The translations under genes and the position numbers were made by a program. From NCBI GenBank assembly GCA_002104935.1, contig MCGT01000020.1, positions 372,001-436,000 of the forward strand: DNA of 64,000 nt. Reading direction: 5' to 3'. The first letter of the stretch is position 1. Each line of letters begins with the position of its first letter. Below, in pieces: positions 32,793 to 45,116 of the stretch. The stretch is from Hesseltinella vesiculosa (taxonomy: Eukaryota > Mucoromycota > Mucoromycetes > Mucorales > Cunninghamellaceae). Below the pieces are notes generated by a model. The model saw only the letters and a list, made by a program, of their open reading frames with translations. It searched no databases and was not told where the DNA came from.

Positions 32793-34087
32793 CAGCCTCG
32801 CTGAAAGTAACGAACTGTCTAATGTGATTTGGTGCAGATCTGGCAGCTATTCAACCAGCATCTCTCAGGCACAAAATGGGGAAAAGGTGTTATTTTCATG
32901 CATCTGTGAAATCACAAAGGAGTCCCAATATGCTTGGGGTTTTTGCACCTTTCCTGCAAGACTCTCTTTTTTCCATACTCCACGTCTTGGCGGCGTTCTG
33001 ATTGGCCGGTTTTTTTTAAAAAAAAAAGGACGGCGTCCGAGTAAACAATGTTTTCTTTTCTTCTTTCAACGCACTGCTTTCAAATGTGGGCGTCGTGTCG
33101 CATGGCAAGAACAGAAGCTCCGGCTTCGCTTCTTCCTCGGCAGGTTACGACAGTCAAGCCGGTGTATTTGTTAGCATGGGTTCCCTTGTTATTTTCGAAT
33201 GTGGGCGTCGTGTCGCATGGCAAGAACAGAAGCTCTGGCTTCGCTTCTTCCTCGGCAGGTTACGACAGTAAAGCCGGTGTATTCGAAAATGCAAGGTGGG
33301 ATGGCAGCTTGTCTGTCCTTCTCTTTGCACATTCAGCTTCCTCTCTACTGTGGCTGCTAGGCTGTGATCTTCTATTGTTTGATGGACCGCTCTTGTCTTT
33401 TGCTTTCTGTCTCGGCAGGGGGTGAACATGGTATGTGGCCAGAAACTGCAGATGTGCACATGGTGGAACGAAGCACCGATACATTTGCACCGCTACATCA
33501 AGAGCGGCATAGTTGCCAACGCTGACACCTTCCTCATGGTGAAAGGGAGGGAGGGAGAGGAAGGGTGTTAGCCCGGTTCCAAGCGGGGACATGCCATGCC
33601 CATCAAGAGGGAGACTTAGCCGTTCGATTGTAGTTAGTTAGGTCAGCATTCGGAGGAGCAGCTTAGCTGAAAAAATGCCATAGGTTTGGCATCGATTGAA
33701 TTCGACCAAGCACCAAATGCCTTTATGAAATCTGAGCGTCTTCGTTCGCTCAGGGCTGGCTCTTCTTGATTTCTGGTCGAGGGGGGTTCAGTAACAGGTG
33801 GAAGTGAAAGGTGGATGTGTAATGGGCTATGCTACGCTTTTCTTATGAGTAGAAAGCAAGTCGTCAGGTTAGGGTTTGCCCTCTGGGCGTTTTCTTGTCC
33901 TGGATCCCACAAATGAAGAGAACTGGGTGTGGATGCCAATTCCTCCACGTGGTCATACCTGGGCAACCAGTGCTGCCATCAAGACAGTCTCTGGGCAGAA
34001 CATTGGCAACTATTTATTTATTTGTTCTGTGATTGTTGTATGCTGTTTAACGTACCTGCAAAAAAAAAAAAAATAGCCAGCAGCTCA
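32793..34087 (+). repeat. Left arm of a 1.3-kb inverted repeat
   Basis: From 32793 inward this arm is the reverse complement of 35760 back to 34466. Positions pair so that left plus right equals 68553. I found no mismatch in the parts compared up to 34031. A one-base gap follows, and the last 50 bases toward the loop are diverged but related. No family protein is recognisable in it. Short open frames repeat in both arms only because the DNA is the same. Confidence 0.95.
33083..33283 (+). repeat. Direct repeat pair inside the inverted-repeat arm
   Basis: Two copies of about 86 bp, starting near 33083 and 33198 (115 bp apart), share tgtgggcgtcgtgtcgcatg through to the aagccggtgtatt block with about two mismatches. 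The same pair is mirrored in the right arm at about 35270..35470. Confidence 0.9.
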
Positions 34088-34465
34088 CTGGTACACCAAC
34101 AACGTTTTTACTTTCTGCCATCGTTTTGTCCAATTTATTACTATTGCAATCAATGAGCGACTAATCTCATTCATGAGAGAGAGATGTTGATACATATTAT
34201 ATGTGAATACAAAGTACTGATCCTTGACCATCCAACCAATGTACATGGTTATCCATAACCATCAACTCCCTCCCCTCCCCCCCCCCAAAAAAAAAAAGAG
34301 TTGGTCAATTGCTATTGAGACCATCTGCTGCTACTGCAAAGGGCAGAGCTCGGGCATCGTCTGCAATCTTGTACAATATACATCCCATGATCTACCCGAG
34401 AGCAGGCGTCCTAGATGGAAAGGTTCACACGCCACCATCTTTCCGCCGAAGTCAATGGCTAAGAA

Positions 34466-35760
34466 GAGCTAGTGGCTCATTTTTTTTTTTTTTGACAGGT
34501 ATGTCAAACAGCGTACAACAACACAGAACAAATAAATAAATAGTTGCCAATGTTCTGCCCAGAGACTGTCTTGATGGCAGCACTGGTTGCCCAGGTATGA
34601 CCACGTGGAGGAATTGGCATCCACACCCAGTTCTCTTCATTTGTGGGATCCAGGACAAGAAAACGCCCAGAGGGCAAACCCTAACCTGACGACTTGCTTT
34701 CTACTCATAAGAAAAGCGTAGCATAGCCCATTACACATCCACCTTTCACTTCCACCTGTTACTGAACCCCCCTCGACCAGAAATCAAGAAGAGCCAGCCC
34801 TGAGCGAACGAAGACGCTCAGATTTCATAAAGGCATTTGGTGCTTGGTCGAATTCAATCGATGCCAAACCTATGGCATTTTTTCAGCTAAGCTGCTCCTC
34901 CGAATGCTGACCTAACTAACTACAATCGAACGGCTAAGTCTCCCTCTTGATGGGCATGGCATGTCCCCGCTTGGAACCGGGCTAACACCCTTCCTCTCCC
35001 TCCCTCCCTTTCACCATGAGGAAGGTGTCAGCGTTGGCAACTATGCCGCTCTTGATGTAGCGGTGCAAATGTATCGGTGCTTCGTTCCACCATGTGCACA
35101 TCTGCAGTTTCTGGCCACATACCATGTTCACCCCCTGCCGAGACAGAAAGCAAAAGACAAGAGCGGTCCATCAAACAATAGAAGATCACAGCCTAGCAGC
35201 CACAGTAGAGAGGAAGCTGAATGTGCAAAGAGAAGGACAGACAAGCTGCCATCCCACCTTGCATTTTCGAATACACCGGCTTTACTGTCGTAACCTGCCG
35301 AGGAAGAAGCGAAGCCAGAGCTTCTGTTCTTGCCATGCGACACGACGCCCACATTCGAAAATAACAAGGGAACCCATGCTAACAAATACACCGGCTTGAC
35401 TGTCGTAACCTGCCGAGGAAGAAGCGAAGCCGGAGCTTCTGTTCTTGCCATGCGACACGACGCCCACATTTGAAAGCAGTGCGTTGAAAGAAGAAAAGAA
35501 AACATTGTTTACTCGGACGCCGTCCTTTTTTTTTTAAAAAAAACCGGCCAATCAGAACGCCGCCAAGACGTGGAGTATGGAAAAAAGAGAGTCTTGCAGG
35601 AAAGGTGCAAAAACCCCAAGCATATTGGGACTCCTTTGTGATTTCACAGATGCATGAAAATAACACCTTTTCCCCATTTTGTGCCTGAGAGATGCTGGTT
35701 GAATAGCTGCCAGATCTGCACCAAATCACATTAGACAGTTCGTTACTTTCAGCGAGGCTG
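34466..35760 (-). repeat. Right arm of a 1.3-kb inverted repeat
   Basis: Mirror of 32793..34087. The outer end is at ...GCGAGGCTG (35760), matching CAGCCTCGC at 32793. The flanks outside differ (left gtcagcaa, right ctctgatca), and I see no target-site duplication. The loop between the arms (34088..34465) is about 380 bp, has a C/A homopolymer stretch near 34278, and holds no gene I can support. Confidence 0.95.
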
Positions 35761-36495
35761 CTCTGATCATAAATAACTCGTGTACTAAATTTGAGGCGAA
35801 TTGACGGAGGTCAGATTTTTTTGAGGGTTACTGCTCTTTGAAAAATTCACGGACATGAATGGGTTTATTTTTGGAACTCTGCCTTTTCTGTTTACTATGA
35901 TAAAGTATACCGGATTTCCGCCGTCCATCTGCCAAGCGTGTCTTTGAGATATGAATAAACTGTTTTTGGCTGGTGAACCAACCGGACGAACCGCCAAATC
36001 ATTTTCAAGCGCACGTCCTTCCCTGCGCTGTCTGAGAGAGTTGCAATTTTAATCAGGGCCATTTTTCGCCATTTTGTACTGCTATGCAAAAACTGGGGTG
36101 ACATTTATTCTGAGCAATTTTTGCACTGTGTCCTAGGAGTCCCTGGGGAATTTTCATTTTTTTTAGCTGAAGGAATCGGAGGTGTTAAATGGAAACTGAG
36201 CAAACGCTGGCTGGGCGACCTTTGCCAATCGACCTGGTTTTTTCAGTATCATCACCATTCATGCATCTGCACTCTTGTGCAACATTTCAAATCACTGGAA
36301 AATGCTGTGCAGCATTTTTTTTTTTTTGGAAAATTCAAGATGTGGGCGCGTGATTGGCCTTTTCTTGTGCAACTGGGGATCTAATCTCTCTTTTTCAAAA
36401 AAAATAAAGTGACAGCCTCTCTTTTTTTTCTTGTCCCACTTTTTTGAATGCTTCACCTTTTCAGAGCTTTTTCGACTTCCAATCGTGTACCTAGA
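35761..36495. other. Intergenic interval holding repeat copy B
   Basis: No gene is supported between the inverted repeat and FPGS. Most of the interval is the dispersed repeat copy at about 35944..36312. The last 100 bp before FPGS are T-rich leader-like sequence. Confidence 0.55.
35944..36312 (+). repeat. Dispersed repeat family, copy B
   Basis: It aligns with copy A (9709..10120) and reverse copy C (53579..54030). Shared points are the 5' block tttgagatatgaataaac, the middle attttcattttttttagctg, the block ggctgggcgacctttgcc, and the end tcaaatcactggaaaatgct followed by gtg. Confidence 0.75.
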
Positions 36496-38491
36496 ATGCC
36501 ATTCACTTATCAAGTAAGTTGCTACCACTATGTTGGCTTTATTTTTTTTTGAAAAAAGTGGCGGGCGACAATGGGATCGTGACTCATTCTTATTTAAATC
36601 AAACAGGAAGCGATCAACAAACTGAACTCGCTCCAGACCAATGCTGCCTTGTTAGAACAATTGCGCAAGGCAGGCCCAAGAATGAATCAATACAGCCTGC
36701 CAGAAATGCGACACTACTTTCAACGGATTGGCTACAAGGTAAGGGATCGCTGTGTCTTGCTTTAGTTTTAACGACGCACCACACTCACCTGTTCTCTCTT
36801 GGCCATTCATTGTGGTTGTGCACTGTTAGACCGAGGACTTTAATCAATTAAATGTAATCCATATTACCGGCACCAAGGGAAAAGGCAGCACCTCCGCTCT
36901 GACACAATCCATCCTACGCCACTATCCCTCAGACAAGCCTATCCGCACTGGCCTGTTCACTTCGCCTCACTTGGTTGCAGTGCGCGAACGTATCCGCATC
37001 AACGGCGAGCCCATTAGCGAAGAATTGTTTGCCAAGTACTCGGAAGACGTGTGGAATCGACTGGAAGATACCAAGCACGAACATATCCTCTTTGGCGAAG
37101 AGTTCCTCAGCGATAGTCCCAAACAGGCCATCCGTGACAAACGTAATCACCCTGACAAGCCCATCTATTTCCGTTACCTGACATTGCTGGCCATGCACGC
37201 CTTTGTTCAAGAAAAGGTGTGTGCCAGAGGGAGAAGAGAGGGCGGGGGCGGACAATGGACTAAATTTTTTTTAATAGGTGGACGTGGCCATCTTGGAAGT
37301 CGGTGTGGGTGGTGAATATGACTCGACCAATATTGTAGAACAACCAGTTGTTTGTGGCATCACGTCTCTCGGCTTGGATCACGTGAGCGTGCTGGGTGAT
37401 ACCATTGATCAAATCGCATGGCATAAGGCTGGCATTATCAAGGTAAAAACAAGGGGTTAGAAAAGGAGGTTGGCGCCAATTTTTTTTTTTATGCATCTCC
37501 TTTTTTTTCTCTTTTTGGGTATGGCTTTATAGGAAGGTCGGCCTGTTGTGTGCTTTGAACAAGTGCCTGAAGCGATGGAAGTGGTCAAACAACGCGCTGC
37601 TGAAAAACATGCAAGTTTGTTTTTATGGAGTACAGAATGCCGTTGACCGTGAATTTCTTCTTGCTAGGCTCCTTTGAAAATCATTTCGGCGAATGAAGTG
37701 GATCATTTGAAAGAGGTCAAGGTTGGTTTGGCTGGTCAGCATCAAAAACAAAATGCCTTGGTGGCCATAGAACTGTGCAGGACGTGGCTCAAGGAAATCC
37801 GAGGCGAACCGTTGGATGAAGCTGTCCCTGGAGGCTTTTTAGATGGCTTGCAAAAGGTGGTTTGGCCCGGTCGCGGGCAAGAACTGGCCATTGACGAGAC
37901 CAAGTATGCTAGTAAGACCAACAACGTGAAATGGTACCTGGATGGTGCTCACACCAAAGAAAGCCTGGAAGTATGCCGGGATTGGTTCAAGGAGGCCGTC
38001 TCTCAAAATGCCTCGGTCGCCAAGCGGGTATTGGTGTTCAACTGCACAAACGGAAGAGATGGTCCTCGACTCTTACAAATCATGTCTAGTCTCCAAGACG
38101 GCCTCCAGTTTGATCATGTTGTGTTCACAACCAATGTTACCTTCCGCCAAGGTTACACATCAGGTATTCCCCCTCCCCTCCACCCAAAAAAAAAAAAAAA
38201 AGAATTCCAACTAAAAAAAATATATATATATTCCCTCTGATAGACAACACTAACAACACTGTGTCCATGCAAGATGCTGTTTCGATGCAACAATCTCTAG
38301 CCGAAAGCTGGCAAGCTCAAGTACCTGGGTTTGCAAAAGATCATGTGCATGTGGTGGGCAGCATTGAAGAAGCCATTGACTGGGTGGTGGATTATGGTCA
38401 ACAGCAAGACCAAGCCGTCCAAGTGCTTACGACAGGAAGCTTAATCATGGTCGGCAACACTTTGACAGTGCTGGGTATTGAGCCTCGATAA
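36496..38491 (+). CDS. Folylpolyglutamate synthase
   Basis: Adds glutamates to folates using ATP, keeping them in the cell and making the form that methionine synthase prefers. Seven exons are inferred: 36496..36513, 36607..36738, 36830..37216, 37278..37442, 37533..37610, 37668..38163 and 38244..38491, 507 residues. The ATP loop is [19 protein letters not shown]; then [19 protein letters not shown], the metal and substrate region [11 protein letters not shown], and [20 protein letters not shown]. The C-terminal domain has [19 protein letters not shown] and ends [16 protein letters not shown]. The intron at 37611 begins GCAAGT, a GC-AG intron. There is no clear mitochondrial leader; the first exon encodes only six residues. 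Confidence 0.96.
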
Positions 38492-38754
38492 GAATAATAA
38501 AAGGAGACAACATTGTGCAAACCTAAAAAAAGGTTTAAAAAAAAAAACAAAATTGCCCGCCATTGCATTTTGTGTGTGTGCAACCCTGACTTGCCCCCTT
38601 TTTTCCTTCCCCTTTATTTTTCTATTTGCACTTTTCGAACTCACCTCCTTTCTTTCTTTCTCTGATTTGTCCTCTTCCATTGCATTCCTTTGAACCCACC
38701 CATTCTTGATACACGTCAAAATAAGTGAAAGACTTGAAATAAGGCGATATTGGT

Positions 38755-41096
38755 ATGTCACAACATGCGCTCTCGGTTCATCCCACGACTTCGGAAAGTC
38801 CTCCCACCCCCACTCCACCGACCTCTCAACGTGTTTCAAAAGCCATCTTGAAATCCGCCATTCAAAAGGCCAATGCAGCGGTTGTCCTTGACAAAGCCAA
38901 CGATGTCCGTGGCGCTATTGATGCTTATTCGGAAGCGGTTCAGCTGCTCAACCATGTCCTGAATATGGAATCAAAAACCTCTGACAAGCAGCGTTTGCAA
39001 GATACCGTAAGTGCTTCTTCCCCCCCCCTTTTTTTCCCCCTTTCATTCCTCTGATCATTGCTTTTTTGTTTTATCCCTCCTCATTGACAGTACAGCAAAT
39101 ATGTCAAGCGGATTCAGTACCTGAATGGCCTAAAGGCAGATCAGGAGACTGATTCTGGTTTTTCTCGTTCATCCAAAACATCGTCACTGTTGCGCAAAAT
39201 GAACTCATCTACTTCCTTGGACCTGAAATCCATGGACTCCTTGCCCTCCATCGCTTCCAAACACACGTCCACCCAAAGCAATGCCAGCACCATGGCCACG
39301 CCGATTCCTCGTCCTCGCCATCACTCTCAAACCGGCCCACCACCTTCGCCTATCTCCTCCAAAAGCACTCCTTTGCGATCCTCAGCCCCATTAACCCAAC
39401 CGAACACCGACCCTCCTCCACCTCCTCTGGAGCCCAAGTCGATCCACCGGCCGACAAGGAAGAGCTCACGCGCGGCTGCCAAGCTGCATCTGGACGGCTC
39501 TGCTCTACCGTCCCAGCCCGTTCCGCCACCACCGCCTCCCATTTCCGCTCAGCGGCCTCGCAAGGACTCCCAGTCTCTCCCTCCCACTGCCTTGTCGGTG
39601 CCGCTTGTCCAACAACAGTCTTCGCCCTTGCCGACGCTCACAACCGCCGCCAAGAGGATATCGGTCAGCAGCGACGATTCCGTTTCCAGCGACGATTCCG
39701 ACAGTGCGTTTGTTCCTGCCAGCGACTATCAGCCAGCCTTGGCTCTGCCTTCGTTGATCTCGTCGTCTGCCGATCACATGCCTGTCCATGGCTCATCGGC
39801 CATCTCCACCGATACCGTCCAATGTCCCATGGACCCTCCAGACAATGACGACGACTCGGAAGACGACGTTGAGGATGGCCAGGGTCAAGAGAAAGACGAT
39901 TTTGCGAACACTGTCCATCGTGCCTCAGCTGTGTCGTCGGTGCCCATGGCCACCTCGTATTCCCAACCCCAATCGCAATCCGCCGCCCGCTCGCGGACCT
40001 CCAGTTTACCACGAAAATTGAACCTGTCTCGCCAAGGCTCCGGCCATCGGATCCAGCGCCTTGTGTCGCTTGACTTTCAAGATGACCGCCCTGTGCTGAA
40101 TCGTAAATCCTCGGCCCTCAGCATGCGCCGCAAGAACCAGCGGTCGTCTCGCAACAGTCTGGATGGCTCAGCCCTGGGTGTCACGGCTGGGTCTATGCAG
40201 CCGACCACCTCCATGGCGTCCTCGCCACCTGCCACCATGACGTCGCCTTTATCGTCCGCCGTGATCCCCCAAGAACCACCCATTGCCAACCACCTCGATT
40301 CTCATCTGCACCTCGTCCTGGCCTTGGAACAATCCATGCTCCAAGGAAGCTTTGTCACCCCCAATTTGTTTATACCCAAAAATTTATGGCAAGTGATAAA
40401 GCGTGACACACACACACACACACGCACCAAAAAAAAAAAAAGGTCTTACACGTTTTATATAGGCTTCAATCCAATGTTCGGTTGACGTCAATGGATATCA
40501 AGATGGCAGCATGTGAAACCTTGATGGTGGACCTAACGCGGATTGAAAAGTGGCGCAACCTGGATGACATTCGTGGCAGTCTGCGGTTGATTGAATCTCT
40601 TGAAGAAGTGGTCGACAACCTGCAGCTGACGCTGTCCAAGAAACTGAAGCGTGACAGCCTGGCCGATCAAGACGATGCCACCTCCCCAACCATGGATGAC
40701 CTGGCCTCCACCACCTCCCTGGCCTCGACTAACACGATGATGTCCAACTCGGGTAACTCACAGGGCAAACGACACATCATGTCATGGGGCAGCAAGCTGT
40801 CCAAGTCCGTAGAGCGGATGAACGCCTTTGCCCTGTCCAACAAAGTGGAGGACCAGCATCGCCAGTACATCCAGGTTCTGCAAAAGTTATTTTACAGGCT
40901 CCATGTCCTGGATCTCTGGTTCCAACATTATGCCAGCAAGGATCGCCAAAAGAACCCTCACTACGATACATTGCTTGCCAAACTGGGAAAGGTGTGTGAT
41001 GGAATCAATCGAGTTGTGGGAGGTTTTGTCCTTCGTGATGTTGCTGTCCTACTTGGCAAATGGTTAAAACGGGGCGGCTCTTGGGTGAATGACTGA
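38755..41096 (+). CDS. MIT-domain protein, fungal, function unknown
   Basis: Three exons are inferred, 38755..39006, 39091..40388 and 40463..41096, encoding about 727 residues. Near the N terminus, residues 25-95 form a three-helix MIT domain (ILKSAIQKANAAVVLDKAND, GAIDAYSEAVQLLNHVLN, then YSKYVKRIQYLNGLK after the first intron). MIT domains bind the tails of ESCRT-III proteins. The middle is disordered and rich in Ser and Pro. The C-terminal 200 residues are helical (DIKMAACETLMVDLTRIEKW, RQYIQVLQKLFYRLHVLDLW) and look conserved but match no named domain I know. The second intron begins GCAAGT (GC-AG) and restores NLWLQSNVRL. A role in membrane traffic is inference from the MIT domain. Confidence 0.8.
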
Positions 41097-41281
41097 ACCC
41101 TTGGTCTCTTTACTTTTTTTCTATACAACTCCTTTACCTATTGCTTATTTGTGTACATTTTTTTTAGCTTCACATCGGTTTCTTCTATTTGCACAAAGTT
41201 GGATTCCTTTTTATTAAATGTAATTCCTAGTTCACAGCCTTGGAACAGTATGTACAGAGCAAGAAAGGTTGGGAGGGGTAT

Positions 41282-41587
41282 TTATGGAAGGATATCCATA
41301 TCTTTGGAAGAGAGTGTCAGCTGGAGTACATGGTCTACCTCAGTTGCGACTTGACCGATTTTTTGCTCTCGTTGTTGTCGAGTGTAGCTCTTGTGACGCT
41401 TTCCCTGGCCCCTTTGAAAGGTGTGAATAAAGAGATCCTCGTTCCATTCAAACCCTTCATGGCAGTTCATGATGACGAGCACTGGGTAAGCATAATCTTG
41501 ATAGATTGGCCGAGCGCTTGGTGAGTCGTACACGGTGTATTCATAATCTTCTTGCGAAGGACGGGTGGGTGATTGCATAGCAGGCAT
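41282..41587 (-). CDS. Possible small protein (101 residues), unrecognised
   Basis: A single open frame starts MPAMQSPTRPSQEDYEYTVY and contains QDYAYPVLVIMNCHEGFEWN, with a basic second half (GQGKRHKSYTRQQREQK). It starts with ATG and has mixed codon use. It lies between the MIT gene and the arrestin-like gene on the opposite strand. I know no family for it, and a spurious frame is quite possible. Confidence 0.3.
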   Translation of the reverse strand: MPAMQSPTRPSQEDYEYTVYDSPSARPIYQDYAYPVLVIMNCHEGFEWNEDLFIHTFQRGQGKRHKSYTRQQREQKIGQVATEVDHVLQLTLSSKDMDILP

Positions 41588-41806
41588 GCTTTAATGTTTC
41601 AACAATGGATAAGAAGCGGTTGTCAAGAATGAAAAAAAAAAAAGAGAAACGAAAAAGGAGGAATGAACAAGAAAAAGCAACGAACAGCTGACTGTGGGTT
41701 TGAATGACTCCGCATTTGGGAACCTGGGCTTTCTTCAAGTTAAAAAAGGAAAAAGCGAGTTTTCTTGTTCTTTCTCTTTTCTTTTCCAGCGATTCGGTTT
41801 GTCTTG

Positions 41807-43410
41807 ATGATCTTTTCTTTAAAGAGTGAAAAACATCATGTCAAGTCGTTCAAATTAAACATTACCAATGGTAGTCATGACAAGCCTATTGCCTTTGGGC
41901 CGTGCTCTGTGGTCAATGGTAAGGAAGAAAATTCCACTCATTCCAACAAAAAAGAAAAAACGCACCGACTTGCTCATGGGGTGCCCTTGTAGGAAAGGTC
42001 AATCTCCACGTGTCCAAGACACAGTACGTCCACCAGCTTAAAGTGATGTTTGAATGCACTGTGGCTACAAAACGACATCAAAAGACCATCTTTTCCGTTG
42101 CATCCGTGCTTTTAGACAGCCAGTCTCCGAGGTCAAGAACCCAAGGTAAGCGTGACAAAGTCAATCCTTCTCCTGCCTCTTCCATTGTCGTGGGAGCATT
42201 GGGCTTATCGTTTGGGAAAGACATAGCTGACAAAAACCTTTTTTTTTTTTGGGGGGGGGGACAACACCTAGGCATAGAGCTCCAGGCTGGCAACCACATG
42301 TATTTGTTTGCGATCAAGTTACCCGAAACAAACTACCCACCCACACTTCATGATGCGCAATATGGTCACCAGGTGAACTTTTCTCTTCAAGGCCATTTGG
42401 AGCTGGCTCGCCCTGGCCTGCAACTGCACACCCCACCTGTACATATCCTTTATCTTCCTTTGGTCACCTGCGAATCCATCGCTCCTTCGTCACCTATCCA
42501 ACGCCAAAAAATATTCCAGCACCGTCATAACCGGATCCAAATCGACGCCAAACTACTACGACCAGCATGCTGCCCAGGTACCTTTGGTGAAAGAATTGCC
42601 TGGATGGGAAAATTTATACTCTTTTGGCCTTTTTTTTTTAAAGGTGATTTGTGTACCATCCAATTGACCACACACAATCAATCTGACTTCAAAATCATGC
42701 ATGTGGAACTGGCCATGATCTCTTCCGTTACAAGCCAATTTGCTCAACAAGGCATCCAACGGTTCAACCATACCGAACATACCCAAAGGTACTCGATTGC
42801 CCAGAAACACAACGACATTTATCAGACACAGCTGCAGTTCAAGATACCGTCCCATTGCGTGCCGTCTGCCCAATCACACCAATATATCGACATTGCCTAC
42901 CAGCTGATGCTCACCATCCCTCTCTTTGCCTCTTCTTCCACAAACCCATACACGTCCATGATGATCTCACTTCCAGTCATGATTGCCACCGTGCCTTCGG
43001 TTGTTCCTGCCGGCCCAGGGCCCTCCATGTCCTCCATGACCTTGTTACCCCTGCCCCGATTGCAAATCCCGCCCACTTACCAAGATTCCCATGGTTCCCG
43101 TTTAGCCACCGACCTGCCAAGCTTTTTGGATCAATTGACAGACAGCAGCGGCGAATCGCCGCTGCCAAGCCCTTTGAGTGCCTTCTCGATGGATGGCAGC
43201 TGGACAGACCCTGACTCCCATTCACCTTTGCTCGACCACACAGACCACGACTTGATGCTTGTGCCACCTCTTGTCTTACCCAGTTCCTCGCCCTCGGCCC
43301 ATCTCCCTCCTGAACCCCCAGCCATCGTTGTCCAACAGGACGAGTCTGGTCACTTGATGGTCCCAACTGCACCCAATCCTCATAGGTCACGCACTGCTGT
43401 CTTGTCATAA
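41807..43410 (+). CDS. Arrestin-like domain protein
   Basis: Four exons are inferred, 41807..41918, 41993..42145, 42272..42577 and 42644..43410, 445 residues. The N-terminal arrestin sandwich includes MIFSLKSEKHHVKSFKLNIT, GKVNLHVSKTQYVHQLKVMF and IELQAGNHMYLFAIKLPETN followed by YPPTL, the typical end of an arrestin-N domain. The arrestin-C half has LCTIQLTTHNQSDFKIMHVE and IDIAYQLMLTIPL. The tail is Pro/Ser/Asp-rich. Fungal alpha-arrestins recruit Rsp5-type ligases to membrane proteins; I do not see a clear PPxY motif here, so that link is uncertain. The intron before exon 4 is only 66 nt and in frame. Confidence 0.85.
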
Positions 43411-43610
43411 ACTGAAAGCTTGTAATTTTAAAAATAAAACCTCTCGTGACAATAAAAGATGATGGCTTCCTTCAAACACCTGATTGTTCGGCTTGAATTC
43501 GACAAACAGATCCCTGTTGCTTTATTTGCAACAAGCTGGTTTTCTTGAAAAAAAAAAAAAAAAAGCTTGTTCCTGAAGAGGAAAGACATCATGAACTTTG
43601 GGAAACTGGA

Positions 43611-45116
43611 TCAGAGCTTGGCTCGAAGATGGTGCCCATGTTGATAACTTCTGTACATGGCCAGTAGGTCATAGCGCAAAACTTCGCCGGTGATAGGGGA
43701 TCGAGGGATGGCGGGAGTGAACAGGATGAAGCCAGTCATCATTTTCTTGGATGCATCTGGCACGTGCTCATTGACCCAAGCAAGAATTCTGCTGGCCAGC
43801 TGACCGTCCTCATCCTTCTCCAAGGGTGCAGCAAACACCACAGGCATGACGGCCTTCTTGGTGTCATCATACACCCCAATCACAGCTGCATCCTTCGTCA
43901 GTGGACAAGCTTTGAATGTTGATTCCAATTCCGTGTAGGCCTCCTGGCAGAAAAAAAAAATGAGCTGTTTGTGGGTAGAGGTTACACCACGCTCACTTAC
44001 ATGACACGCTGTTGCGTTCTTTAAGAAGTTGTGATGATATCCGTGTAGGCCATGGATCCCATTCGACAAGAGTGCTACAACAATAAAAAAAAAAAAAGAA
44101 TGGGTCAGTTCCGGCCTATTTCCTCATTTGGAAGCTAGGCTATCTTACCCAGATTCAACGAGTCGCGACCAAGAGCAAGCTGCGAGCATTGGTATTCATC
44201 CACCTTGAAGGAATTGACGACGTCATGACGTGAAAAGGAAGGATATTCTCGGATCAAATCATACACATTCAAAAGGTGCTGGTGATGACCATGCAAGCCA
44301 TAGCTAAAGAAGAACTTGGTCAGTACCACTTTTTGGGGTGCCTCGCCTCATTTGGAATGACTTACTTGGTGTAATGCATTGGGTTCATCAACAAGTAGGA
44401 GTCACCAAAAGCGGCCAAGGCTGGGGAAGTAAGAGGCAGATCAAGAGGATGAGCTAGTACATGGCCCCACCAAGAGGTACGATGATGAGGATCAGGCAGC
44501 ATGGCATACACATTCTGGATACCGAGCTGCTGGCAACGAGGCACAAGCAAGTCCAGGGCGTCGGGGTGTGAAAGCACCAGCTTGATATTGGTCAGCGTTC
44601 CCAGTCTTCTTACAGCCACTTCGTGTGGCTGGGCATAGGCCGACAGAGGAAAGACTTCAGCGCCTTTGTGGAAGCAGCAAAAAAAAAAAAAAGAGAGAGA
44701 GAGAGGGCAATGAGTCACTGGCGCTAGTTTGTATGTTGGGTGATTACCTGTTAACAAGCTGCCAAAGTAGCTTGCGCAAGAATAGATCTGTACCGAGAAG
44801 ACTGGCCTGAGTCTCAATGCAGGACGGGGAGCATATTTTTTTTTTGTCTTACCGAGTTTGGCGCGTAAAAACAGACTTGGTCACCGCGACCAACACCCAT
44901 CCTTTTCAAGCCAGATACCAAGCCCAAGACCAGTAACTTGAATTCACGACCACGGATCGTCTCGGATGCGTTGGTTTCCAATTGCAGTGTGCAGTGATCT
45001 GGGATCTGGTGCAGATACACCAACGCGTGTTCCGAAGCTGGTAATGCCATGGAATGGAAAGAAGACATCATGTTGTCAGAAAGAGAAAGAAAAAAGCATG
45101 CACCATTGACCCTCAT
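43611..45116 (-). CDS. Degenerate AMP-binding (acyl-CoA ligase-like) protein
   Basis: Exons read by eye: 45116..44853, 44806..44748, 44663..44366, 44303..44149, 44074..44001 and 43943..43611. The N-terminal part is of the 4-coumarate/acyl-CoA ligase type (VSGLKRMGVGRGDQVCFYAP then PVFSVQIYSCASYFGSLLTG). The C-terminal cap is clear: KDAAVIGVYDDTKKAVMPVV, ILAWVNEHVPDASKKMMTG and IPRSPITGEVLRYDLL, where the usual catalytic Lys position (SGK) reads TGE. The central ATP motif (SSGTTGxPKG) is missing; that region reads YGLHGHHQHLLNVYDLI and NGIHGLHGYHHNFL. The protein is about 390 residues against the usual 540. Exon 1 ends in phase 0 but exon 2 needs two carried bases, so total length is not a multiple of three: either an undetected exon or a frameshift. 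It may be a pseudogene or a non-catalytic paralog. Confidence 0.65.

Noticed and set aside
32793..35760. Open frames of 60-125 codons within the inverted-repeat arms
   Set aside because: They occur in mirror pairs only because the DNA is duplicated; none resembles a known protein or has a splice pattern.
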